A stretch of 62,369 nucleotides of DNA, taken from positions 1 to 62,369 of the forward strand of contig JAGEMR010000161.1 in the NCBI GenBank assembly GCA_021030915.1, written 5' to 3'. A program made the translations under genes and the position numbers. Under the pieces are notes generated by a model. That model was not told where the DNA came from. It saw only the letters and a program-made list of their open reading frames with translations, and ran no database searches. Shown in pieces: positions 32,823 to 45,277 of the stretch; the first letter of the stretch is position 1; each line of letters starts with the position of its first letter. The DNA comes from Astrothelium macrocarpum. Taxonomy: Eukaryota > Ascomycota > Dothideomycetes > Trypetheliales > Trypetheliaceae.

Positions 32823-35800
32823 ATGCTTCCCAGAACCAATCGCAAAGTTCCAGCTACGAGTGTGCCGGTGACTGGAGGCTACACTCCGATTGTCAAGCAC
32901 CGAACTCAAGATTCCAAAGATCAAATCCAAGCTATTGTGGGGCGAGCATCAACTCCTGAAATTAGGTGGCAAGAGTGGCCAGAAGTGCGCATCAGAATCT
33001 CAAACCTTGACAGCGGTATCTCAACTTCTGCACTGCATGAGTTGTACAAAGATGAAGGCAATATCTCGCGAATCGAGATTTTCAGCTCCTCTAGAGAGGC
33101 TGTGATCACTTTTGACCCTCCACCTCAGAGAGACTTTTGGGAGAAGGAAACGAATTCGAATTTATCATCGAGGCATGCACAGATTAAGACTGCGAAGGCT
33201 GCCAGTCGGAAGACGCTCCCTTTTCGACCTCGCCTCTTACTCCCAGACCAACTGTTCGACAAGCAGAATCAAGCCGGAAAGGCAGTCACGCGAACTTTTG
33301 ATAATAAGATTACTTTCTCCATAGACCTGGTCAAGTTCGGCGTCTTTCTCGAACAGCAATCAATGACGGTCTTACGCAGATGCAAAACCGTGAACATAGA
33401 CCAGCAAACCCTTCGAGTTGTCTTCTCTCTCGATCTTATGCGCAAGGAGATTCAAATTCGATTTAGTGTTAAAAAGGATATCTACAATAAGCAGACAAAA
33501 AGTCGGATACAAGATGTGTCAAACTTCAAGATGCATATCAGGTTGACTGATATTCGGCGAGTATACCGAGAAACAGTCGACACGGTCGAATCAATAACAA
33601 TTCCACTTGAGAAGCCAGCAAAGTTCTTCTGCCAACGCAAAGATTCTGGCTTCACACACAAAGGCAGGAGCCGAACCTGGGATGAAGAGAAATTGTGGAT
33701 CCGCCAAACAGAAATCATGCATGACTGCCAGGGGATAATAGACAAGAAGTTGAAGCTGATGGAAGATGGTCATTTCATAGATCTAGGTAAGTTTGGTACG
33801 GCATATGTACGTTAACAGACACTTCCTAATGGTTTGGAGGCCGGTGGACTGCTTATAGGGTTGAATTTGACCGAGCGTGCAATCCGCGGGTTCTGGGACC
33901 ATACCAGGCTATCCTTCAGGCGCTTTCCGACCATAACATTGAAGTGACGACAGGAATCCAGATACGCCAAACAACAACTCCGCCGTGGCCTTCGATGTAC
34001 AAATGGTTGAATGGGGTAGATGACTATTCTCACGGATCGTCTTCAAATGTCATGCTGCTAGCCAACGCAGACGACGAGATAAAGCCCCTCACTTTCGACG
34101 TCCGATATCAGTTGGAAGTCTGCTTGTCGCATGGTATCCTGAATGAAATGAATATTACCAAATCTTTCATTGTGAGGCTTGCAAACATGACATCGAGCCG
34201 CGCTACGCACATCTTAGAACGTGCCGCCAACGGAAAAAAGCGAATCTTTAGGCCTTATGACCTTTTCGATCAGCAAAATTTCAACCAGCATGCTCCAGGC
34301 AGGAACATTCCAGCTTACTGCAGCTCTATACGTGCAGCTACCGTTACGCCTACTACAATTTACTATCATACACCTGTAGTAGAGACGTCAAATCGAGTAG
34401 TTCGACATTACCAGGAATTTGCGGACCGCTTCCTCAGAGTTCGATTTTCGGAAGAGAAAGATGAAGGCCGGGTCAATCCGTCAGACAGCGCCTCCAATGA
34501 GCCAGTTTTCTCTCGCATTGAGCGCGTCCTGAGAAACGGCATTGCACTCGGAGATCGGCACTACGAATTCGTTGCTTTTGGGAGCTCTCAGTTTCGAGAG
34601 CATGGGGCATGGTTCTTTGCCCATATGCCAGGACTAGATGCTAGTGAGATTCGGAAATGGATGGGAGACTTCAGTGAGATCAAGAACATTGGAAAGTACA
34701 TTTCTCGGTTGGGTCAATGTTTTTCAACAACTTGGGCCATGAATTTCACCAGCCCCAAGCTCGAGAATTCAGAAGATGTAGTGCGAAATGGATTCTGCTT
34801 TACCGATGGCATTGGCAAAATCTCATTATCTTTGGCACAACGGATCGCGGATAAATTGGAATTGAAAGGAGCTTGGAATGACCCACCCAGTGCATTCCAA
34901 ATCCGACTAGGAGGGTACAAAGGCATGCTAGCCGTAGATCCGAGTCTCGATCCAAATTCAATCGTCCTTCGTGACAGTCAGAAAAAATTTCCTGCTGAAC
35001 ACCGGGCTCTGGAAATCATTCGTCCCTCTCGCTACGCTGCAGCTTCCCTGAACCGGCAACTCATCGCTATTCTTTCAACACTGGGCATCCCGGACAAACT
35101 CTTCCATGGAAAGGTAGATCAAATGTTGACGCAGTTGGAATCTGCAATGACAAATGAGGCGATTGCCGTCAACATGCTACAAAAGAACGTCGATATCAAT
35201 GAAAGCTCCTTGAAGTTGGCTGCTATGATACTGGACGGCTTCATGAAGGCCAAAGATCCTTTCACGATCTCACTCTTACTACTCTGGAAAGCGTGGTCAA
35301 TGAAGTATTTGAAGGAGAAGGCGAAGATTCTTATCGAACAGGGTGCATTCCTGCTTGGAGTGACAGACGAATCTGGTACCCTCAGAGGCCATTACAAGGA
35401 TCATCAAAGTGGCTCTACATCAACTCCCGAAGAAATGCTCCAGTCGCTACCAGAAATTTTTCTTCAGGTGCCTGACGAGAAGAAAAAGGGCTTTTACAAA
35501 GTTATTACTGGACTCTGCGTCTTGGCCCGTAACCCATCTCTCCATCCTGGAGATGTACGAGTCGTTCATGCTGTGGATGTCAAATGCTTGCATCATCTAA
35601 AGAATGTCGTGGTTTTCCCACAGACTGGCGATCGCGACTTACCAAATATGTGTTCTGGAGGTGATTTGGACGGAGATGATTTCATTGTAATATGGGATCA
35701 ATACCTCATTCCACCTGAGATAAACGTCGAACCGATGTCTTATATCAGTCCTCAGCCTATAGAAAACCCAACTGGAGTCACCGTGGCTGATATGAGGAGA

Positions 35801-36772
35801 TTTTTTGTCGAATACATCAAAAGCGATCACCTGGGTTCTATTGCTAATAATCACCTTGCAATATATGACCAATCTCCTGATGGCGTCAAAGATGTGAGGT
35901 GCCTGCAATTGGCTCAGCTTCACTCGAGAGCCGTCGACTATCCGAAGACTGGTATGGCGGCCCGAATGACTCGTGGTTTACGGACTGAGAGGTGGCCACA
36001 TTTCATGGGAAAAGATCATTTACCGCAGCATCGGCGGTATCATTCAACGAACATTCTGGGTCAATTGTATGACCGGATCGGCTCATTTGACTATGCGCCA
36101 CAGCTTGAGCTCGCTTTTGATGAACGGATCCTCAATGCGTACAGTCCTGATGAGAATTTGGTCCAAATGGCCATGGACATCAAAGCAGAATATGACACGG
36201 AAATGCGCCAACTTATGCTCAAGCATGACATTGGTACGGAATGTGAGGTTTGGATGGCCTTTGTTTTACGCCACAACGATACCAGCAAAGACTATACCTT
36301 TGCCGAAGAACTTGGAAAGCTCGTGACAATCTTGAAGAACCATTTCCGTCAGATTATACACAGGAAACTCGGCAGTGACAAGACGGAAAAGCTACTGCCT
36401 TTTGCACATGCTGCGTACGTCTTGACTCAACGCCAAGTATCGGCTACGGCCAACCGTTCCCAGCATTCCGAAACCCATGAGCCGCCTCTGATCAGTTTTC
36501 CATGGATCCTTCAAGCCGAGCTCGGTAAGATCGCCAATGGTACCCAACTCAGTGGAGGAACAGCCTTGCTCGAGCAACACCAGCTGGATACGATTTTGAA
36601 GGACTTTGAGGATCTAGGAATTATGGACGTAAGCGAGGGCAGGAGGTCAAAGGGAAAAGGAATTCAGCTCATTGAGGAGGATCTCATTGAATTTGAGACG
36701 GAAACACCACCTGTCCCATCTGAGGAAGAATGGGAAGACATGGTGGCCCGCGCTGAGGCTCTGAAAGTTTAG
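32823..36772 (+). CDS. RNA-dependent RNA polymerase (RNA silencing)
   Basis: Exons are 32823-33786 and 33840-36772, with a 53-nt intron (GTAAGT, branch CCTAAT, GGAG; phase 1) restoring IDLGRWTAYRVEFD. The product is 1298 residues. An RRM-like region sits near the N-terminus (WPEVRIRISNLDSG to VITFDPPP, about residues 60-105). The polymerase core includes GFCFTDGIGKISLSLA and FQIRLGGYKGMLAVDP. It continues with LARNPSLHPGDVRVVHAVDV and the metal-binding loop CSGGDLDGDDF, where Asp930, Asp932 and Asp934 form the DxDGD catalytic triad. This is the eukaryotic RDR family (Rdp1/RRP type) that makes dsRNA for Dicer. All catalytic residues are intact. Upstream exons may exist (see 31643-32822); the ATG at 32823 is chosen because the RRM follows directly. 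It sits beside regions full of decayed transposons. Confidence 0.93.
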
Positions 36773-37301
36773 CTGTAGATTTCTTTAACCATTGTTCACT
36801 GCGGGAGACCCCAATAGCTTTACTGTACTCAATTGTAAGTAGATAGAATGAATGCAAATCGACTAATGTAAATTGCCATAATTTGGAAAGTGTGATTAGC
36901 AAAATTAACAAGTGATTGGGGGCTTCCCCGGTGCAGTTTTGCCAATCTAAATTCGCCCTTGACCTCTCACAAATTTATACTTTAAGATCATCCATGTTTC
37001 TCACCACTGATGAATCTTGGATACCCCCAGCATGAAGGTGGCCAACAATGTCAAAAACGACAAAAAAGTTACTTCAAGTAATTTCTCCAGAACAGCTCCA
37101 TTCTATGAGCGCAAGTCGGGGAGCACCCCAACGACTTGGCTACCTCTCATAACTGACCGAACGAACAAATGTTAATTGCGAAAAGCCGATCCACAGGATT
37201 TTTTGGCTATACTTTGGAATGCTAAAGCACGATTGAGGCCCTCCTTACCGTCATTTAGCTCGTCTCGCCACATCTGCAAAATTTCTTTATTTTCTTCCAC
37301 A
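36773..37301. other. RdRP 3' region and ELP6 promoter
   Basis: No gene seen. A frame open from about 37176 into the ELP6 ATG is probably leader. Confidence 0.45.
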
Positions 37302-38591
37302 ATGCCACCGTCTAATACCCACAGCCGTATCCCACCACTCCTAGAACCATATCTATATCTACCCAATGAGGTCTCTCTTATCCTCATTACCGGTGTACTT
37401 AATGCTTCTGCTAATTGGCTTGTCGTGAAATACCTCAGCACGCTGCTTACGGATGATGTAACAACGAATCGAAACAGGTTCGGTAAGATTAGAGCTACAG
37501 CAACTGGGGCTCAAAAATTTAGTGCACAAGAAAATGAAACCAGAAAACCGGACAAAGAGGCACCCAAAGCTCAAGGTGATTCTAGTCCGAAATCTGAAAT
37601 TTGGGAATCAGATATACGGAGTAAAGATGAGCATGGTGTTGTTTTGGTGAGCTTCATGAGGGACTGGGAGTTTTGGTCTACCGAAGGAAGAAAAATTGGT
37701 GTATGTGATTGAGTTTCTTTCTTTTTACCAAGCCGCAAATCGTTTTCTTCTACAATATTTAACCTAGTTTCAATGAATCTTGAAGACTTATCAAACTTCT
37801 AGCGCATCGATCTCCAAAGCCTTGCCCAACAGAAACGATTCATATTTGTAGACTGTCTCACAGGTCTCTTCGATAACACAAACGCCAACGCACCCGCAAT
37901 AGGACTGTCACCCAAGTCGTCTCAACCCACTTCCGATCTACCGACAAACTCAAGTTCACGAACTTCCACCGCATCTTCCCGCCAGCCACCCTCGTCCTCT
38001 ATCACCCCATCTCAACCCACCACCCTCCGCCCGTCCTCCTCCTCCCTACCCTCCCTCAAATCCACCATCGAACATGCCCTCACCCTCCTCGCCCCCTACC
38101 AACCAACCCTCATCCTCGACACACCCTCCCTTCTCTCCACCACCACCTCTTCCCCCTCATCCCTAACCTCCTCCCTCCTCTCACTCCTCACAACACTCAC
38201 CCCACAACCCGCCCACACCATCGTATCCGACCTCGCAGACGCGCCGTTCCTACGACCCGCGCGGCCCCTCGCGGTCCAGCACGACGCGAACCCCACGAGC
38301 CCGTCGTTCGACACCAGCGTTGGCGGTGGGGGAATGGAGGATCCGATTGCGAGCGCGCACGCCGCGTGGCTGGCGACGCTGGCGCAGCGCGCGAGTCTCG
38401 TGGTGGGGTGTCGGCCGTTGGGGACTGGGAGTGCGCGGGATGTGAGTGGGGTGGTGAGGATGGCGAGGGGTGGTGGGTTGTGGGGGCTTGGTGGGGAGGG
38501 AGGGTGGTATGATGGGATTGAGGAGAGGGAGGTGTTGTATTATTTGGGTGGGGATGGGTCGGTGAAGGTTTTTGGGCGGGGGGAGGAGTAG
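37302..38591 (+). CDS. ELP6: Elongator complex subunit Elp6
   Basis: Exons are 37302-37700 and 37803-38591, with a 102-nt intron (GTATGT donor, CTTCTAG acceptor, phase 0), giving 395 residues. Family landmarks are LLEPYLYLPNEVSLILITGVLNASANWLV, quoted here as LLEPYLYLPNEVSLIL then ASANWLVVKYL. VVLVSFMRDWEFW follows, then across the junction IGRIDLQSLAQQKRF and FVDCLTGLFDN. The end has LVVGCRPLGTGSARDVSGVV and LYYLGGDGSVKVFGRGE. Elp6 is a RecA-like ring subunit (with Elp4 and Elp5) of Elongator, which modifies wobble uridines of tRNA. The ATG at 37302 follows a frame-open leader. Oddity: exon 2 is first C-rich (Ser/Pro/Thr/Leu runs), then sharply G-rich, with the G-richness running about 80 nt past the stop. 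Confidence 0.85.
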
Positions 38592-39075
38592 GTGGGTGGA
38601 GAGGGGGAGCAGAGGTCACGATGGGTGGGGGGGGGCTGGTTAGTGGGTGGGTGATTGGAAGTGTGGGTGGAAAACTGTTTTGACGATGATGATATTGATA
38701 TTTATGGAATGGATATCTCTAAACTGTATGGAAACTCAAAAAAAAGAAAAAAGCCTGCAAGCACGACACCGAATTATGGCTACAAGAAAGTGACAGGTCC
38801 ATCGATGCAATAATATCCAAGGCTGTCAGCTCTTCAACTGACACCAAAAAACCTTTAGTATGCACCCGCTTTGAAATTTCTTTTTCTGACGAACGTCCAT
38901 GCATGGACAGCAGCCCAAACACCTGTTCTCCGGTGCGGCCAAAGAAAACAAAAACTGCACTCAGCAAATCCCACATCAGCTCTGAACACAAAGCGGCTAT
39001 CCCATCAACAAACTCGAAGCGTAAAAATCAAGCACCACCAATATGTATAAGTTTTCCTTCCCCAACCTCACAACC
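38592..39075. other. tail-to-tail gap between ELP6 and palI
   Basis: No gene. The first 80 nt are G-rich (runs of nine G near 38630), continuing the skewed end of ELP6. Confidence 0.5.
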
Positions 39076-42000
39076 TCACCGCTCACTCGGATACCTCCCC
39101 AGACTAGCCGCCCCCAGCATCCCCTCCGTCGCCTTCCCCCCTCTCCCCCTCACCCCCCCACCCCTCCCCGCCGGTCCCACACCCGGGATACTGAAATCCG
39201 GCGCACCCATCAACAACATATCCCCCCTGGGCCCAACGCCTCCCCTTCCTCTCGCCCCTCCACCACCACCCCTCCCGTACATCCCCAACTCGGGGCTCAC
39301 CGCGCCATACTCGGCGCCATCATAGCTGGGCCTTGCCGCGGCCGCTGGCGGGCGCCAGTTCGGATTGACGCCGCGCTGCGAGATGCTCGTGAAGTGCGAG
39401 ACGTCAGATTCCGCGGCCGGGGAGCGTGAGCCCGACGCCAGCGTCTCGCGGGAGTAGTAGTCGTCGGCGGGCGCGGGCGGCAGCGCGGTGGAGGAGGGGA
39501 ACAGGTTGTCGGAGGACGAGGGTTTGCGGAGCCCCGCGGCCGCGTAGGGGGAGTCGTTGGGGAGGGTGAGCGTGGTGGTGGTGGCGTTGTTGGGGGTGCT
39601 GCGGAGGCCGTTGGCTGCGAGGCCCAGGGAGCCCGAGGTCGTGGCTTGCGAGGTGGAGGCGTCGCCGTGTTGGGCGAGCGGGCCTAGACCGCGGCCGGGC
39701 AGGGGGAGGCCGGGGATGGCGCCCATGGCGCCGAGACCGGCCATGCGGTCAGTGGGAGGGGGGGTGATGGTGTTGTTGGGGGGGTTAGAGGGGAGGGTGT
39801 TGAGGGGGGGGTTAAAACCGATTGGCGGAGTTGTAGATGCCTGCGGATACTCAGTATCTCCTCTGCTGCCTTGGCGGCTTCGTGGGGGACCCGTACCTGG
39901 TCTGCTGGGCGGCGTGGGTAGGCGGCCCGTCGGGGCGGGACCGCTTTGACTGGGTAACATGCTCCTGTCGTTGCTGACGGGGCTGTTGCGGTTGAAGCCG
40001 GCTTGGAGGGCGGCGGGAAGCCCAGAGTTTTGAGTGACGGGATCAGAGTCTGCGAAGCGGGGATCTACATCTTCGTAGTAGGACTCGGATCCGCTGCGAA
40101 TATGACCACCTGCTGAACGGGGTGTAGTGGTTCGGGGTGGGGGAGTTCGTGAAGGCATTGGCTCAGGTGATGTATTTGTAGGCGAACGCGGTCTCGAAAA
40201 CGATCGCACTTTACGAGGTGTTGACCCACCGACAGGCGAGGGCGAGGAGCGTGGAGGATCGCGGAATTGTTGAGTGGGGAGCTCGACAGGAGAGCCTTCA
40301 ATGGGAGAAAGTCCATTGTTGTTGGGGAGTTCTTGGGGCGGTGGTCTGTTGTTCCAATTGCTGCGAGCAGGAACAAATGAAGTGTGGGGACTGATGATCA
40401 GAGTTAGATATGGTAGATGAAATGCTTTTGACACCCAAAAGAAGTGGTGAAAGAGGTTGAGTGATAAGATCAAGACTTACTCAGAGTATTCGCTTGTTGG
40501 TGAGCTCAGGCTATCATGTAGCCGTAAAGGACTCTGCGTGGCTTCTCTTTGTCCTGCCTGTAATGCTACCATGCCATTGAGATCACTGTCGCTATCTCTC
40601 AGGCCAAAGCCAGCTCTCACAGGACTTCTTGCTGGACTGCCCGTCCGTGCGTCCATTTCGATGGCCTGCCCAACCATACCGGGCTCGTCTGGTATTGCTG
40701 GAGGTGGAGATGGATCTCTTTCGAAGCCCCTCTCTGGTGATGGTCCTCGAGGTCCACCATACATTCTATTGTCATAGCCAGGAGGTGGTGGACCTCCTCT
40801 GCCGCCTCGGCCCATCATAGCACCTGCTGCCATGCCGCCCATAGCACCAGCAGCCATCGGACCCATTCCCCCCATTTGTCCCCTGCCATTACCAGGACCA
40901 AAAGGTCCTTGTGGTGGAGGTGGACCTCTCATGCCTTGTGGGCCTCCTCTCATGGGACCGGGACCAGGACCAGGACCGTATCCACCTCTACCAGGGCCTG
41001 GATAGCCACCTCGCGGTGGACCAAATCCTCCCCTCATAGGCGGACCAGGCGGTGGATAGCCACCTCTCCCTCTGCCATAATATGGAGGCATGGCTCCCCG
41101 GCCTGAGCCCATTGTGCCTTGCGAGTCTTGACGCATGGGACCTGGTCCCACAGGTATTGGGTTACCGTATTGATCTCTTGGAACACCGCGGCCCATACCA
41201 GGGCCAGGACCTGGTCCCATACGTGGCGTTGGCACCATACCTCCTTCATCACCTCTTGCCATACCTCTGCGTTCTCTCTCTGACGGTGTTGAGCGGATTG
41301 AGGGATTGCGAGGATTCAAGGGTATCTGATCATCATTGCTCAAGCTAGGTCTTGTCTCCTTTGAGAGGTCATAGGTTGCAAAAGTTGAGGGATTCTTGTC
41401 TACCAATGTGCCGCCAGATGTTGGAGGCGGTGACTCTGCTTTTGCCAGCGACAGATCCTCTGTAGCGACTCCTGCAGTAGCAGCGCGATCGGCATAGTAA
41501 TTTTCACCATTCATTTCTGCGTTTTCTGCTATTCGCCTCTTCCGGGCTTTGCGAGATACCAGAGTCCGCCTCATGGCACATGTAACCACGCCACTTGCGA
41601 CGACGAGAATGGTAGCTGCCAGGACAATCCATCCTCCCCACTCGAGATGAGGGACGAAGAGGAGCAGGTCAACCAAGAAGGCCAACAGGGAGACAAGCAG
41701 GGTCGGGAAGCTGAGGATCAGGAGGAACAAGAGGTAGCGGGGAGAATGAGCAGGTGAGTGGAAGTGTGCAGCGACAGCGAGCGCGAAGCATATTAGGGTT
41801 AGGAAGGCAGCGATTGGGTGGACTACCAGGATGGCCGAGAGCTCCTGTCGGGTCGAAGAAGGGAGAGAAAAGTCCTGGTTAGCGGCGGTGGAAAAGAGTC
41901 CATCTATACAGAATTCAAGAGTCAGAGTTTGATGCTAATTAGTGATTTCCAGGCGGATATATTTGAGTGTTTCTCCACTCATTTGGGGAGAGCAAATCAT

Positions 42001-42200
42001 AAAAGTAACTAACCAGTGCTATATCCTACGCGCAAGTCACTGCATTTACTCCCCTGACAATAGCCAAAGACTCCGAAGTCGACGCCTTGAAATGTTGCAA
42101 GCGGTATGGCCTTGATTATGGGCGTTGACAGGGTCGAGAGAAGCAGGAGCACAAAGGCGGCAAAGAAGAGGATGGATAAGGGGGTTGCGGGGCGCAACAT
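39076..42200 (-). CDS. palI: pH-response regulator PalI/Rim9
   Basis: Exons 42200-42014, 41903-40481 and 40360-39076, with introns of 110 and 120 nt, give about 964 residues. The N-terminal SUR7/PalI domain has a first membrane segment (LSILFFAAFVLLLLSTLST) and the extracellular FGVFGYCQGSKCSDLRVGY signature. Three more segments follow: ILVVHPIAAFLTLICFALA, LLFLLILSFPTLLVSLLA and GGWIVLAATILVVASGVV. The rest (about 210-964) is a disordered cytoplasmic tail with Gly/Pro/Met/Arg repeats (PGPGPGMGRG, RGGYPGPGRGGYGPGP), then Ser/Thr/Pro-rich sequence, then a Gly/Arg-rich end. PalI helps the PalH receptor reach the plasma membrane in the PacC/Rim alkaline-pH pathway. The tail is long for the family. 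The last exon has the C-rich to G-rich skew flip. Confidence 0.88.
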
Positions 42201-43725
42201 GGCGCCTTGAATTGTGCTCCTTTTGCGGCAAAGGATATGTTGATAGTAGTAGTAGTAGTAATGTGGGAGAAAAGAGTGATCAACGTTGGAGAGCGAAGGA
42301 GTAAAGACGGCGAATTAGAATTAACGATAGCATTGGCTGAGCCGGGGGAGGTCAGTGATGGTGGGTAAAGTCTCGTGATTAGCAGCAAGATATAAAAGAA
42401 AGGCCCAGTGGGAATGGAAATGGGAATGGGATTGAAAGTGGACGAGTTCGAGCACGTCTCTTGGGCGGCGTCAACGCCTCACAGTGGTGGAGAGAAGAGA
42501 AGGATCGGATGGTCAAGTTGGCGGAGAGAGGTGTGGATGGGATGGCATGGCATGGCATGGCCTGCACTGGAGGCGGGACTAAGGAGAGAGACAATCCACT
42601 TTCTATCCACGCGCATCCCGGCTCGCACACTTCCCGTAACATTCGCCCTCACCACGCTGCTCAGTCAATGCTGCACGCTATCTGGAATACTTTGATTCCA
42701 TCATCTTGTTTGCTGCTATTTCTCCATCATCACTACTCGGAGTCATGCCCATTCCCGCCGCTAAAAAAGGGGTAGCAGATGCTGATGTAAGAGCCCTCTC
42801 TGCATTCGGCATCTCCATGAGTGTGCAGGCCCTGTCTGTATGACAGTGCAGCCGGCAAACCAATTTAATTTTACTCTGCACTTCCCACCCACACTGCCGA
42901 CCCTGAACTCAGCCCCATGGGTCCCGGATATGAAGTTGTGAGGTTGTGAAGTTGGCAAGTCGATAACCCGGTGGAAACGTTTGCCTCTCTGGCTGTTCCA
43001 CACGACGCGCAACATTTGCCCAACGCTGGTGTCACAGGTACATGAGGCTGTTCATGGCAGGGCCGATCCCAGATTGGCGGCTCTCGGAACGGCGATGGTG
43101 CGGAGCGATAAGAAGGTTTGTGATAGGTAGCGAATGGTTCGCACCGTGCGCCACGCCCCGAGACACCACTTGATACAGCCTAGTTCGCTGACTAAAACCT
43201 GCCGGACTATGCCATCTTTTGAGACCCAACTATTGTCTCCAATTCCACCCTACACTTGCGCCGAATTACTTGGCAATTCCAGAAACCTTATTTTTTTTAT
43301 TCTTTCCACCGAGTAGATCGCTCGGTACCACAATCAATCACGACACCACACTCATTCATCTTCGCCTTGGAGCCTTTTTTTTGAGCTATGCCGAACCATG
43401 CGGGCACCGTCTCCATATCATTGTAGGTAAGCAATGTACGACTACGGACATTATCACTCGCATATCCATCACCAGTATTGTTTTCCAGGAGCGGCGTGTC
43501 TCATGCGTGCTCAAATCTCAAATCTGTCGGGACCCTCCCCATAACGCCTGACTAATCGAGCTCATCCGACTCCCCATGTTTCCTTTTTGTATATTACTTA
43601 GCAATGCCTCTTCCAACGCCGACTGCGTCACGCTCGCATCTGTTCATCAATCAGTTAGCGCTTCCATCTCACCAAGAACCTCTCTCCCTACCTCCTCCGT
43701 TCCGGCGGTCGACGTCGACTCCCGT
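42201..43725. other. palI promoter/leader and Atg29 3' region
   Basis: 1.5 kb without a recognised gene. 42244-42261 (plus strand) is a TAG-triplet microsatellite in the probable palI leader. 42541-42562 is a short GGCAT tandem repeat. Confidence 0.5.
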
Positions 43726-45277
43726 CTACCGATTCGGCAGGATCCGGTCGTAGCCTGACCGGAGAGAGGTCGTGGAACTGTTGAGCGCACCGTCTAAATC
43801 GCTGAAACTGCTTCCCATGCTCGGTACCCCATCACTACCTCCTCGCTGTAGTCTTGGACTCAATTTTGCCAATTCTGCTCGGTGGCGTGGACTTAGTGGC
43901 CCAGGTGTTCGCTGATTGTGAGCTCCGGTTGCAGCAGCGGAACTCGCAGAACTCGCAGATGACTCTGCTCGTTGATGTCCTTTTGCATTTTGACCCGTGT
44001 TCCGTTGACCTGTATTCACTTGATCCTCAGCACCTGGTATATTGCGGAGTGTCGCACTTGGATCTTGATTCGCAGTGGCCCCCGCATTACTAAACGGTAG
44101 GAAGGCTGGCTCATCATCGTCATCATCACCCTCCCCTGCTGCATCGCCTCGCAAAACTCCAACTCGGTTTGAGAATCGAGGCATTCGCCTAAAGGCTTGA
44201 CTACGTCCAATATTTTCAGAACCAGACGATGACTCGCTTGAGCTGTCTTCAGAATCCTGATGTGCCGATGATTTGGATTCGTCGTCTTCCGCAAGAGCTT
44301 CCTCGTCCGTTGATTTTGGCGTCTTTGCTGGTTTCTGGCTCATTTTCGACGAGCGGAAAGATCTTGTCAGTGGTTGTCGAGCGCTCGAAGGGAAAAGATG
44401 ACGGCTCTGTGTGACCGTCTCCTTTGATGTTGTCCGAGACAGGCCCTGGGCTACAATACCCTTAGTGAATCACAGACAGGATACACGGTTTTTTGGATTC
44501 GCGTACCTCCTGCTCGTGGTGTACTTGGTGCGCTACCATCACTTTTCGGAATGGGACTCTCCTTTGATCTTGTAGAAAGCGCTGAAGGCGCTCGTGATCC
44601 TTGAATACAATAATGAGAAATCACGAAACATCTTGGCTCACTCGCAAAACGTACCTGCACTTCCTAGCCTCCTCATAGCAATACCACCTGGGACAGGCCC
44701 ACTACTAGAGCTTGGTACAGGTGAAGGAGCGTTCGAAGCTCCAACCTTTTTCATTTGAGCCCGAACTTGGGCGAAGTGTCGTTCGTAGAGCCATGCTGCT
44801 TGCTGAAGAAGAAACGGTAGAGACACTTGGAATTTCGCAGATCTAGTTTGCCTGGGCTTAGGGAAAGATGGATTTAGAATAAAGTTGTACACTTACAGAT
44901 CGTCCCCTACACGGAATCAGTCCGATTAACAGAGCATGGCTGGGAGTGTTGACGTACAGTTCAATTCTTTGCTGTTCGATGCCCGTGAGATGATCTTCCA
45001 CAAAGCCTTGTCTTTTGCAGCATCCCAGTCAACCTGAATCATTAGCAAAATTTAGCCTAAAGATGCTACAGTGAAATACCGGGAGTGGATCCACAAAATC
45101 CCCTCGCGCAAAAGGCAATCTTATGAATGCCGTGTAGTGCACATCTGGTTCCGCAGAATACCTCTTGCCACTTTTGGGGTCTGGCTGAGGAGCAGTAGCA
45201 CTGCTAGACGTTTGCCGACCATGCCCGTGCGAGCCTCTGCGCTGCATCGTTGTAGACTGCTGGTTGTTTGGAATCAT
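43726..45277 (-). CDS. ATG29: autophagy protein Atg29
   Basis: Six exons: 45277-45080, 45033-44958, 44906-44897 (only 10 nt), 44842-44655, 44599-44507 and 44450-43726. Introns are 46, 51, 54, 55 and 56 nt; the product is 429 residues. The conserved N-terminal domain reads YTAFIRLPFARGDFVDPLP, then VDWDAAKDKALWKIISRAS. The microexon then gives LNWDDLSAKFQVSLPFLLQQ, followed by AAWLYERHFAQVRAQMKKV. The long C-terminus is disordered, with an acidic Ser-rich stretch (SEDSSSESSSGSENIG) and an Asp run. Atg29 joins Atg17 and Atg31 in the scaffold that starts autophagosome formation. The start at 45277 is the first ATG; one ten codons further in is also possible. Confidence 0.9.
44897..44906 (-). other. 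10-nt microexon of ATG29
   Basis: Bounded by GTGTAG upstream and GTAAGT downstream. It supplies the end of Trp, two Asp codons and two bases of Leu in NWDDL. Skipping it would shift the frame and remove the conserved domain. Confidence 0.8.

Noticed and set aside
24149..36772. Idea of a linked immune gene cluster (HET, TIR-like, RdRP)
   Set aside because: The genes are separated by ribosomal, amino-acid and lactate genes with no shared promoters; co-location alone does not make a system.
37176..37301. An upstream in-frame ATG for ELP6 at 37176
   Set aside because: The extra 42 residues are Ser/Arg-rich without family similarity; the ATG at 37302 gives the expected Elp6 N-terminus.
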